From Candidatus Bathyarchaeota archaeon (lineage in GTDB: Archaea; Thermoproteota; Bathyarchaeia; Bathyarchaeales; DTEX01): a stretch of 64,000 bases of DNA. The stretch is from assembly GCA_018396995.1 (NCBI GenBank), contig JAGTQB010000002.1:1-64000 (forward strand). Direction: 5' to 3'. The translations under genes and the position numbers were made by a program. Shown here piece by piece: positions 48,084 to 56,457 of the stretch. Position 1 is the first letter of the stretch. The number at the start of each line of letters is the position of its first letter. The notes under the pieces were generated by a model, which saw only the letters and a list, made by a program, of their open reading frames with translations, made no database searches and had not been told where the DNA came from.

Positions 48084-49199
48084 ATGGGGGAAGATTGGAA
48101 AAGTATTCTCCGGAAAAGCATTACTAGACCGGAGCAGATTCTTGAAAGGTTTAAGGTTGACATTAAGCCCATAAAAGCTGTTGCCGAAGTTTACCCAATG
48201 TTTGTATCAAAGTACTATTTCGATCTTATAGAAGAGGTTGATGACCCGATATGGAAGCAATGCATACCAAACCCACTTGAACTCCAGGATCCATATGGAT
48301 ACGAGGATCCGCTTAATGAGGAAGGGGATAGCCCGGTGCCCGGTTTAGTGCATAGGTATCCTGATAGAGTTTTGATGTGTGTTTCAAATAGCTGCGCAAC
48401 ATATTGTAGATTCTGCACTAGGAAGAGGAAGGTTGGTAAGCCCTCCATTAAATTCTCGGACGACATTTATCTAGCGCAAATCAAATATATTCGTGAGAAT
48501 CCAGGAATCAGAGACGTTCTTCTCTCAGGCGGAGACCCCTTTATGCTGCCGGATGAGAAAATAGAGTTCCTTTTAAAGAAACTTAGGGCTATTCCACACG
48601 TTGAGATACTGAGGATAGGGACTAGAGTTCCATGCACGCTGCCCCAGAGAATAACTCCAAAACTATGTAGAATCCTTAAAAAGTATCACCCATTGTACGT
48701 GAATGTCCACTTTGAGCACCCACGTGAGATAACTGAAGAGAGCGAGCGCGCATGTGGATTATTAGCCGACGCTGGGATACCACTTGGAAACCAGTCCGTC
48801 CTATTAAGGGGCGTTAACGATGACCCAGAGATCATGAAGAACCTAGTCCATAAGCTCCTTAAGATACGCGTTAGGCCATATTATTTATTCCAAATGGATC
48901 TCGTGAAGGGAACGTATCATTTTAGGACTAGGGTTGAGGTTGGACTTAAAATAATTGAAAGTCTCATTGGATGGACTTCTGGGCTAGCCGTGCCGAGGTT
49001 CGTTATAGATGCGCCGGGCGGTGGGGGAAAGATTCCAATCCAGCCAAACTATATTGTCTCAATAGATGATGAAAAAATTGTTCTAAGAAACTATGAGGGG
49101 AAGTTATTCGTTTATCCGCAGATACCTCCAGAGGGGCGAGACTACAAAGTTTATATGCAATACTTAACTCCTTTGAATTCCCCAGGTAAAGTGGCTTAG
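48084..49199 (+). CDS. KamA-family radical SAM aminomutase (lysine 2,3-aminomutase-like)
   Basis: SNSCATYCRFCTRKRK cluster; LFQMDLVKGTYHFRT; FVIDAPGGGGKIP with PLP Lys. Confidence 0.92.
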   Translation: MGEDWKSILRKSITRPEQILERFKVDIKPIKAVAEVYPMFVSKYYFDLIEEVDDPIWKQCIPNPLELQDPYGYEDPLNEEGDSPVPGLVHRYPDRVLMCVSNSCATYCRFCTRKRKVGKPSIKFSDDIYLAQIKYIRENPGIRDVLLSGGDPFMLPDEKIEFLLKKLRAIPHVEILRIGTRVPCTLPQRITPKLCRILKKYHPLYVNVHFEHPREITEESERACGLLADAGIPLGNQSVLLRGVNDDPEIMKNLVHKLLKIRVRPYYLFQMDLVKGTYHFRTRVEVGLKIIESLIGWTSGLAVPRFVIDAPGGGGKIPIQPNYIVSIDDEKIVLRNYEGKLFVYPQIPPEGRDYKVYMQYLTPLNSPGKVA

Positions 49200-49222
49200 G
49201 AGCACTGGGGTGCTTTTTTCTA

Positions 49223-50278
49223 ATGCCCCTCAGAGTTGGCTTAACATATAACCTTAGGAGAAAAGTTAAGCCTGGTGATAATTTACCAGAAGACTTCTAT
49301 GTAGAGTTTGATGAGGAGAGCACTGTTAACGCTATTGCTTCGGCTTTGAGGAAGGGTGGATGTAGAGTAATAAAGATTGAGGCTGACGAAAACGCCTACA
49401 TGAGATTACGTAGATGCAAGCCAGACATAGTGTTTAATATTGCTGAGGGGCTTCTTGGCGAAAGTAGGGAGTCGCATATACCAGTTATACTTGAGATGCT
49501 TGGCATACCATATACTGGCTCAGGCCCGGCAACCTTAGCTATATGCCTAAATAAAGCTATGACGCATAAGGTTTTAAGCGCATATGATATCCCATCACCG
49601 AACTTTCAGGTTTTTAGACGAGCCGACGAGAACCTTGATAGTAGTCTCAATTTCCCGCTAGTTGTTAAACCATTACTTGAAGGTTCAAGTAAAGGGATTA
49701 GAAGCAGTTCTCTTGTGAGAGATGAGGAAAGTCTTAGGAGGCAGGTCTCATGGATTATAGAAAACTATCATCAGCCAGCCATAGTTGAAGAATTTATGCC
49801 GGGTAGAGAATTCACCGTTGGATTAATAGGTAATGATGAGCCATATGTCCTACCAATAGTTGAGATACAGCTTGACAAGCTACCAAAAGGTGTAAGCCCA
49901 ATATACTCCTATGAGGCTAAGTGGGTTTGGGACACTCTTGAGAAACCCCTGGATATATTTAGGTGCCCAGCAGACATTCCACCTGAGCTTAATGAAGAGA
50001 TAAGGGAAATAGCCATTAAAACCTTCGAGATTTTGGAGTGCAGAGATATATGCCGCATAGACATAAGGTTAGATGGGGATGGGGTTCCGAGGGTCTTAGA
50101 AGTCAATCCATTACCGGGACTAATACCAGACCCCGATGCCCACTCATGCCTACCAGAAGCAGCTAGGGCCGCTGGCTTCACATATGAAGAGCTTATCTGC
50201 ACAATCCTTTGGCAGGCCTTAAAGAGGTATGGGATCCATCACCTCTTCGTGAAGAGACATTTGGTGAAGCTTCCATAA
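49223..50278 (+). CDS. ATP-grasp ligase, D-alanine-D-alanine-ligase family
   Basis: VFNIAEGLLGESRESHIPVILEMLGIPYTGSGP; PLVVKPLLEGSSKGI; RVLEVNPLPGL. Confidence 0.9.
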   Translation: MPLRVGLTYNLRRKVKPGDNLPEDFYVEFDEESTVNAIASALRKGGCRVIKIEADENAYMRLRRCKPDIVFNIAEGLLGESRESHIPVILEMLGIPYTGSGPATLAICLNKAMTHKVLSAYDIPSPNFQVFRRADENLDSSLNFPLVVKPLLEGSSKGIRSSSLVRDEESLRRQVSWIIENYHQPAIVEEFMPGREFTVGLIGNDEPYVLPIVEIQLDKLPKGVSPIYSYEAKWVWDTLEKPLDIFRCPADIPPELNEEIREIAIKTFEILECRDICRIDIRLDGDGVPRVLEVNPLPGLIPDPDAHSCLPEAARAAGFTYEELICTILWQALKRYGIHHLFVKRHLVKLP

Positions 50279-50297
50279 GAGATCATCTTCCATGCAG

Positions 50298-51308
50298 CTA
50301 AGAACCTCTATCAGCCCTCTCCAGAGCAAACTCTAATATCTTTTTAATAAAGTCTTCAAAGGAGATTCCCGCAACCTTTAGAGATCTAGTGAATCCAGCC
50401 TCCGGGGATACGTCGGGGTTTGGGTTAACTTCGAGGACATACGGCTTTCCAGTCTTATCCTCAAACCGTATATCAACCCTTGCGTAATCCCGGCATCCCA
50501 GCACTCTATAAGCCCTTAACGCCGCGTCCTCCACCTTACTTCTAACATCTTCATCCAGCTCCGCGGGGCAAACTGGTCTGGTCTTAATATATTCCTCGCT
50601 TTCCTTAAACCACTTAGCCTTATAGTCAACTATTTTCGGCTCATCTTCAAAATCAAAAATTATTTCAGATATTGGGAGAACGATTGGGCTCTCATTGCCA
50701 AGTATTGACACGTTAAATTCTCTTCCACTTATATATTCCTCTACGAGGGCTGGCTGCCTATAGGTATCATTTATATACTCAACTTGGCTCTTGAGCTCCA
50801 TTAGGTTCTTAACGAAGCTGCGCCGAGTAATGCCTATGCTCGCATCTTCTCTCAATGGCTTAACAATTAACGGAAAACTTAGAGATACATGAGGCTTATC
50901 ATGTTTCATCATGATGCAGTAATCTGGCGTTGGCACACCATAAGCCTTCAAAACAGCCTTCGCTAGACCCTTATCTTGGCAGAGTCCCAGCGTTAACGGT
51001 GTAGATCCAGTGTATGGTATCCTCAGAAGCTCAAGGATAGATGGTATACACATCTCAAGGCTACTATCCCCCATAAAGCCCTCACAAAGATTTATGACGG
51101 CGTCCAGCTCACTGGTTTTTAGGGCCCTGATAACTTCCTCAATGTCATCCCCTACTGGAAGAAGGCAGTAATGGATGCCAAGTCTTTCAAGGGCCTCTTG
51201 TACAGCATTTACCTGGTCTAAGATTTCTTCCTCAGCTAAGTAGTCTATTTCTTCGCCCTTCAGCGGCTTCATAGGCAAATTAAAGAGTATACCAACTCTA
51301 AGGGCCAT
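50298..51308 (-). CDS. ATP-grasp ligase, D-alanine-D-alanine-ligase family (paralog)
   Basis: VINLCEGFMGDSSLEMCIPSILELLRIPYTGSTP; PLIVKPLREDASIGI; YVLEVNPNPDVSPEAGF. Confidence 0.9.
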   Translation of the reverse strand: MALRVGILFNLPMKPLKGEEIDYLAEEEILDQVNAVQEALERLGIHYCLLPVGDDIEEVIRALKTSELDAVINLCEGFMGDSSLEMCIPSILELLRIPYTGSTPLTLGLCQDKGLAKAVLKAYGVPTPDYCIMMKHDKPHVSLSFPLIVKPLREDASIGITRRSFVKNLMELKSQVEYINDTYRQPALVEEYISGREFNVSILGNESPIVLPISEIIFDFEDEPKIVDYKAKWFKESEEYIKTRPVCPAELDEDVRSKVEDAALRAYRVLGCRDYARVDIRFEDKTGKPYVLEVNPNPDVSPEAGFTRSLKVAGISFEDFIKKILEFALERADRGS

Positions 51309-51450
51309 ATCCCCATCACTTCTAAAATACTTTTAAATTTTATAGAGATCGCTGGGCAGCCCATCATCTTTAATCAAACCTTATATTTAACCAGCCCTTA
51401 AGGCTATCTGAATATAGTTAACAGATTAACCTGGTGTTCTGTGGCTTGAA

Positions 51451-51737
51451 TTATACCCTATAACTTGCTATTTCATCATCACTCAATGGCACTACAGTTA
51501 TCTTCCTCTTCCCTATCTTTGTGTCTACATAATACTTTTACCTTGTAGTTATCGCCGCAATCTATGCAGGGGTTCATTTGGCTTCCATAATCATATTTCG
51601 GCTTGACGAGCATGTCTAAGTAGTCCTGACTCAGAAAGATGAAGTGCACTTTTATGTTGAAGTCCTTAGTAATCTTATCTGATAAAAAATTGTAGCCATA
51701 TTTAGAGGTCTTAGACCCAAAATTAATTGTTTTTTCT
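51451..51737 (-). pseudogene. Decayed ORF, probably a PP-loop tRNA-thiolase-like gene fragment, with a frame change
   Basis: Own translation: GSKTSKYGYNFLSDKITKDFNIKVHFIFLSQDYLDMLVKPKYDYGSQMNPCIDCGDNYKVK, then KYYVDTKIGKRKITVVPLSDDEIASYRV-stop in another frame. Confidence 0.5.
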
Positions 51738-51738
51738 T

Positions 51739-53679
51739 CTACCTGAATATTTCCAGCGCCATGAGGGCTCTATAAAATAGACCGCCTAAAAGGATTGCAA
51801 AAAATACTTCAATAACTGCTATTAACATAGCTTTCTTCCAACCAAATTCCTTGATACATGTCGCTATTGTTGCAACGCAGGGCACATAAAGCATTACTAT
51901 AAGCGAGAATGTGAGCATCTGGAGTGGTGTCAGGTGCTCGTGAAGATTTTGTGAGCCCAGTAGAGTGGCAAGCAATATTAGGGTGAGCTCCTTCCTCAGC
52001 ACGCCAAGTATCAATAATACTCCAAGTATCTCTGGCAACCCAAGCCAAACCACTGTTACCGGACTCATTATCTTTGAAACAATATACAGAACGTTTAAAA
52101 GATCCATGGCTTTAATTATTAATCCACTAATAACTATCACCGGAAAAGCTATTTTTAGGAACTCTTCAAGCCTGAACAACGTCTGTTTAATAACGGTCTT
52201 TAAATGTGGTGTCTTATAATCAGGCATCTCCATTATGAGCGCCATTGCCTCCCCGGGAAGAACCTTAAATGCGATTCTGCCAAAGATGAACACTATTGCT
52301 AAGTCCACCACATAGAGGTAGAGGGCCCATTCTACTCCAAGATACTTTCCCACAAGCCCAAGTATTACAACGGAGCGGGCTGCGCATGGAATAAGTGTTG
52401 ACAAAAAACCAGCTATAAGTCTCTCCCTCTCAGTCTCCATTATTCTGCAACCTAGGCAGGCTGGAACATTACATCCATAACCAAGTATTAGGGGTATGAA
52501 GGCCTTACCGTGTAACCCAATCTTATGCATAAATGCATCCATTAAAAATGCTATTCGAGCCAGATAACCAGAATCCTCTAAGGCATAAAGTATTAAGTAA
52601 AATGGGACTATGTAGGGTAATGCTATAGTTATTGTCGCTATCACCCCCTCTATAACTCCGCCCCAAATAAGGTCTCTGAGCAGACCTGAGCCTAAGATCC
52701 CAACAAAAATCGTCTCATAACCGTAAAGTACATTAGTTAGAACTTCTGAAAGGAAATTTCCCAAGCCGAAGACCGCATAAAAGGTTACCAAAATGGTTAT
52801 GGCCATTATGATGTAGCCATAAACTTTATGCGTCGTTAAATAATCTATCTTATCACTTAGTGGAAGCTTTATTGTTGGGAGGATCCGTTGAACCTCCCTA
52901 GCGATCTTGCCAGCAACCTCGTATCTCTCTGAAGTTATTACTGTTGGACATGGGTGGCCATGTATTTCTTCGATCTCTTTAGCCATCTTTTCTGCTAGAG
53001 TTAGGGCCTCCGGTCTAACTCTCCTAACCTCCTTTATAACCTCCTCATCTCCCTCAAGGATCTTTATGGCAGCCCATCTAAGCGGATACCTTAAACCCGC
53101 GCCCCTTAAAGCCTCCTCCAACATCTTTATTCTAGTCTCAATCTCGCTGCCATACTTTATGGGGGCTGGCTTTCGAAACCCTTTCTCAAAGCCTTCAATA
53201 ACTTTAAACAGCAGTTCATGTATGCCCTTACCCCTAATGGCAATTGTTGGGACGGTTGGTACGCCTAATATCTCCTCAAGTCTTCTATAATCTATTTTTA
53301 TCCCTTTTCTTTCAGCAACATCCACCTGGTTAAGGGCTATGATTAGCGGGATCTCAAGCTCCATCAGCTGGAGCGTAAAGAAGAGGTTTCTCTCTAAGAC
53401 AGATGCATCAACAACGTTAATAACAACGTCTGGCCTTTCATTAATTATATATTCTCTTGAAATGAGCTCCTCGAGTGAGAAAGTTGATAGCGAGTATATG
53501 CCTGGTAGATCAATAATTTCTATTGTGTATCCTTTAAAGTGAAGTTCACCCTCAGCCTTCTCAACAGTCTTACCGGGCCAATTACCGATATGCTGGTGAA
53601 GGCCTGTTAACTGATTAAATATTACGGATTTCCCAACGTTCGCATTTCCAGCTAGTGCAACCCGTATCCTCTTCTCCAT
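51739..53679 (-). CDS. feoB: Ferrous iron transport protein B
   Basis: GNANVGKSVIFNQLTGLHQHIGNWPGKTVEKAEG; DLPGIYSLSTFSLEE; GYGCNVPACLGCRIMETERERL. Confidence 0.97.
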   Translation of the reverse strand: MEKRIRVALAGNANVGKSVIFNQLTGLHQHIGNWPGKTVEKAEGELHFKGYTIEIIDLPGIYSLSTFSLEELISREYIINERPDVVINVVDASVLERNLFFTLQLMELEIPLIIALNQVDVAERKGIKIDYRRLEEILGVPTVPTIAIRGKGIHELLFKVIEGFEKGFRKPAPIKYGSEIETRIKMLEEALRGAGLRYPLRWAAIKILEGDEEVIKEVRRVRPEALTLAEKMAKEIEEIHGHPCPTVITSERYEVAGKIAREVQRILPTIKLPLSDKIDYLTTHKVYGYIIMAITILVTFYAVFGLGNFLSEVLTNVLYGYETIFVGILGSGLLRDLIWGGVIEGVIATITIALPYIVPFYLILYALEDSGYLARIAFLMDAFMHKIGLHGKAFIPLILGYGCNVPACLGCRIMETERERLIAGFLSTLIPCAARSVVILGLVGKYLGVEWALYLYVVDLAIVFIFGRIAFKVLPGEAMALIMEMPDYKTPHLKTVIKQTLFRLEEFLKIAFPVIVISGLIIKAMDLLNVLYIVSKIMSPVTVVWLGLPEILGVLLILGVLRKELTLILLATLLGSQNLHEHLTPLQMLTFSLIVMLYVPCVATIATCIKEFGWKKAMLIAVIEVFFAILLGGLFYRALMALEIFR

Positions 53680-53946
53680 TTATCTCTGAACCTCCACAAA
53701 GATTCTTTCAGCAATATCTCTGCCGATAGCGAGCTTATAGCCCCTAACATGAGCCTCAATCGGCCCGTTAAGTGGCGCGGACCTAATGATAGTGACCTTT
53801 GTCCCCGGCGTTAAGCCCATATCGGCGAGCCTCTTCCTAATCCCGCGGCCCCAACGCCATCCCCTACCAAAACCAATCTCTATCCTAGTGATCACGCCGG
53901 TCTCTCCTTCCTTCAGCTCCGTCAGCGGAATCTCCATGTAAATCAC
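53680..53946 (-). CDS. feoA: Ferrous iron transport protein A
   Basis: KRLADMGLTPGTKVTIIRSAPLNGPIEAHVRGYKLAIGRDIAERIFVE. Confidence 0.93.
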   Translation of the reverse strand: MIYMEIPLTELKEGETGVITRIEIGFGRGWRWGRGIRKRLADMGLTPGTKVTIIRSAPLNGPIEAHVRGYKLAIGRDIAERIFVEVQR

Positions 53947-53961
53947 CTCAATTAAAACCTT

Positions 53962-54600
53962 CTAAGTTTTTCTAACCATTATGAGTGAGGCAACTTCACG
54001 GCTTAATGTGCGGGCCCCTCCATTTACCTTAATTATTATTAAGTCATTTAGCGGACTTTTCTCCATGACCTCTATGATCTTTTCAGGCTCCACTCCAATT
54101 CCTTCAAGGTAACTTAAGGTGGCGCCCTCCTCCTTAAGTATCCTTGAGATCTTGGCTCTTTCACCAACATTAACTTCGAAGAGCGGATGCTCCACCTCCT
54201 CAAATATTTTACCATCCTCTGTTGGGATCGGGTTCCCATGAGGGCACTTCTTTGGGAAGCCTAAGATATGCTCGATCTTTTTGGCAACGTAGTCATTTAT
54301 CCAGTGCTCAAGGTTACAAGCTAATTCATGAACCTTACACCACTCAACCCCCAAAATGTCAAATAAAAGTCTCTCTAAAAGCCTATGTCTCCTAATAATG
54401 TTAAGGGCTATTTTCTTACCTTTTTCAGTCAATTGCACACCTTTATAGGGCTCACGAATAACTAGAAGCATCTTCTCAAGTCTTTCAATAGTATTTGTTA
54501 CTGTCCCAGGGGAGACCCCTAACATATCTACTAGATCACCTGTCTTAGCGACACCATAGCGCTCCTGAAGCCTATAAATCACCTCAAGATACTCCTCCAC
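53962..54600 (-). CDS. DtxR-family metal-dependent transcriptional regulator
   Basis: YLEVIYRLQERYGVAKTGDLVDMLGVSPGTVTNTIERLEK...HRLLERLLFDILGVEWCKVHELACNLEHWI. Confidence 0.93.
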   Translation of the reverse strand: MEEYLEVIYRLQERYGVAKTGDLVDMLGVSPGTVTNTIERLEKMLLVIREPYKGVQLTEKGKKIALNIIRRHRLLERLLFDILGVEWCKVHELACNLEHWINDYVAKKIEHILGFPKKCPHGNPIPTEDGKIFEEVEHPLFEVNVGERAKISRILKEEGATLSYLEGIGVEPEKIIEVMEKSPLNDLIIIKVNGGARTLSREVASLIMVRKT

Positions 54601-54637
54601 AACACTAGATACTTCAGTAATAATGTGCCCCCCAGTT

Positions 54638-54671
54638 ACGATTAGTCGTAAAAATTTTTACGACTAATCGT
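54638..54671. promoter_or_regulatory. Perfect 34-bp palindrome acgattagtcgtaaaaatttttacgactaatcgt, candidate operator of the dtxR-feoAB operon
   Basis: 17-bp arms exactly complementary; 37 nt upstream of the dtxR start (minus strand); TATA-like ttttaaat just beyond it. Confidence 0.85.
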
Positions 54672-54736
54672 ATTTAAAATTTGCGGTTAATAGCTGACAA
54701 TAAGGATTATTTTAGAGGAAGTAAGATAACCGTATG

Positions 54737-55165
54737 TTAGGGAGACACTACAGCAACTTTAACTTGTTTAACACCTTTTTTCGTCATTATTTCCTCAGCT
54801 AGTCTCTTTATTTCGCCCACTTTCCCATTAACCGCAATTATTTCTAGGCATGTCTCTTCCTTTAAATGTATATGTGTTGTTGAAGTTATGATGTCCATAA
54901 ACTTATGTTGTAAACCTATGATCTCCTCCACAAGATTTGGCTTATCCAACTGATATAAGATTAAGATAGCGCCAGCTACATGCTCAGTCTCAGAAGATGT
55001 CCACTTAAACTCGCTTATAAAAGCTTGAATAGCATCGTGAACCGCCTTAGAGCGGTTTCCATAACCCATGCTTTTCCAAACATTATCAAATTTTTCAACG
55101 ACTGATGGAGGAAGCGAAACACTAAAACGTATAACACCAGCTTTATCCTGCATCCACGCACCCAA
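54737..55165 (-). CDS. nikR: Nickel-responsive regulator NikR (CopG family)
   Basis: RFSVSLPPSVVEKFDNVWKSMGYGNRSKAVHDAIQAFI...TSTTHIHLKEETCLEIIAVNG (His/Cys ligand region). Confidence 0.93.
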   Translation of the reverse strand: MGAWMQDKAGVIRFSVSLPPSVVEKFDNVWKSMGYGNRSKAVHDAIQAFISEFKWTSSETEHVAGAILILYQLDKPNLVEEIIGLQHKFMDIITSTTHIHLKEETCLEIIAVNGKVGEIKRLAEEIMTKKGVKQVKVAVVSP

Positions 55166-55316
55166 AAAATTATTGTGTTTGCCCTAATAAATTGTTAGTT
55201 AGTTTTCCCTACGCTAATGATCTGTTCTATTTTTCAGGGGGCTCCGAGGATCTAATTGAAGAAGTCGAAGCACGCGGGGTTGAATCCCTTGAAGAGAAGG
55301 AGAGGGAGAGGCTTCG

Positions 55317-55621
55317 ATGACCATTCTCGATACAAGCGTTACCGTGGATAGGGCGAAATCTAGGAAGCCCATCAACGAAGATATAACAGCTGTAACATTG
55401 GTTGAATTCCCTAGAATAGTCTACTATAAATTTTTTAGTAGTAGAGTTATATTCCCTATCCGACATGACTTCATAATGGCCCATAGGCTCCTTGAATTAG
55501 GTAAGCCCCAAGCTCTCTCAGATCTACTAGTGGTCTCAATAGCCATAAACAGGGTGAAGAGCTAATTACATGGGACAGGGATCTTGAAGTCATTAGTAAT
55601 GCGGCTAAAAGATCAGGGTAA
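55317..55621 (+). pseudogene. VapC-like PIN-domain toxin, disrupted by a frameshift near the 3' end
   Basis: Frame 1 MTILDTSVTVDRAK...QALSDLLVVSIAINRVKS-stop; continuing in another frame EELITWDRDLEVISNAAKRSG-stop at 55619-55621. Confidence 0.65.
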
Positions 55622-55641
55622 GAAATAAAATTAACAGTCAT

Positions 55642-55860
55642 CTAATAGGCAAGAAAAGAAAACAACTTAGCTTTCTTATCAGTCGAAAGGAAAATTCGTC
55701 TAAGCTCTTGCTCTGTTGGGGCGCGCTCATCTCGGAGCGATGGCGTGTTGCGGGCACCCTTAATCTTCCCATTAACCTCGATGCCTAACATCAACATCTC
55801 ATTAAGTAAATAACTATACTTGGCCCGACTGGCCAACCAACAACCACCAAAATAAAACAA
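55642..55860 (-). pseudogene. Truncated archaeal tyrosine-recombinase/integrase fragment
   Basis: PSLRDERAPTEQELRRIFLSTDKKAKLFSFLAY matches the conserved segment before the catalytic domain; no catalytic R-H-R-Y. Confidence 0.5.
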
Positions 55861-55876
55861 TAGAGATTATATTTAA

Positions 55877-55889
55877 GGGACTTGAACCC
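55877..55889 (-). repeat. T-arm-like remnant GGGTTCAAGTCCC beside the tRNA gene, sharing an 11-bp direct repeat with its T-loop
   Basis: ggacttgaacc at 55878-55888 repeats at 55910-55920. Confidence 0.5.
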
Positions 55890-55895
55890 AAAAGG

Positions 55896-56010
55896 TGGTG
55901 GGCCGGGCCGGACTTGAACCGGCGACCTTACAGAACCCTCTTAGAGGGTTTCTGCGCCTCCCGGTTCTCGCTGTCAGGCAGACGTCCTAACCATGCTAGA
56001 CGACCGGCCC
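55896..56010 (-). tRNA. tRNA-Val (GAC), encoded CCA, apparently with two introns (about 15 nt in the anticodon loop, about 22 nt at the variable region)
   Basis: Acceptor GGGCCGG/CCGGCCC, T-arm GCCGG-TTCAAGT-CCGGC, ACCA end; anticodon stem TCTGC/GCAGA closes CTGACA only if GCGAGAACCGGGAGG is removed; AACCCTCTAAGAGGGTTCTGTA lies before the 5-nt variable loop. Confidence 0.82.
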
Positions 56011-56104
56011 GCTTCCTAATTTTATACCTTCACAATATTCTTATAATTCTTGCTATAAAGTTTTTGTGTTCTCTGATAAGATTTAAAAAAGAGAGGGAGA
56101 GTAG

Positions 56105-56338
56105 TCAGGTTAAGCCTAGGATTCTTTGGGCGATGATTATAAAGCCTGCTGGTGGAAATGTCCGTGTTAAGGGGCCTATTAGTAGGCCTATAATTGCCGC
56201 GATTACCGCCACGGCAATCAGCATAGCTATTATCTGAACCAATAAATAGGCGAGCCAAAACTTAAATGAAGAACCAAAGTCTATTGTCACTTTAAGTTTC
56301 TTTTCCTCTTCCGTCAATTCATGCACCCACTTTATCAA
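56105..56338 (-). CDS. Small membrane protein, hypothetical
   Basis: 77 aa, two hydrophobic segments (FWLAYLLVQIIAMLIAVAVIAAIIGLLIGPL). Confidence 0.55.
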   Translation of the reverse strand: MIKWVHELTEEEKKLKVTIDFGSSFKFWLAYLLVQIIAMLIAVAVIAAIIGLLIGPLTRTFPPAGFIIIAQRILGLT

Positions 56339-56457
56339 AATTATTTTGAGGGTATAAAAGACTTCTGATAAATGGTTTCTTGAGAGAGTTCAGCAGAATT
56401 CTAGAGGATTTTTGCTCTCTTTTCAGCTGGATGTATGTCAAGCATGGAGAAATGGGT

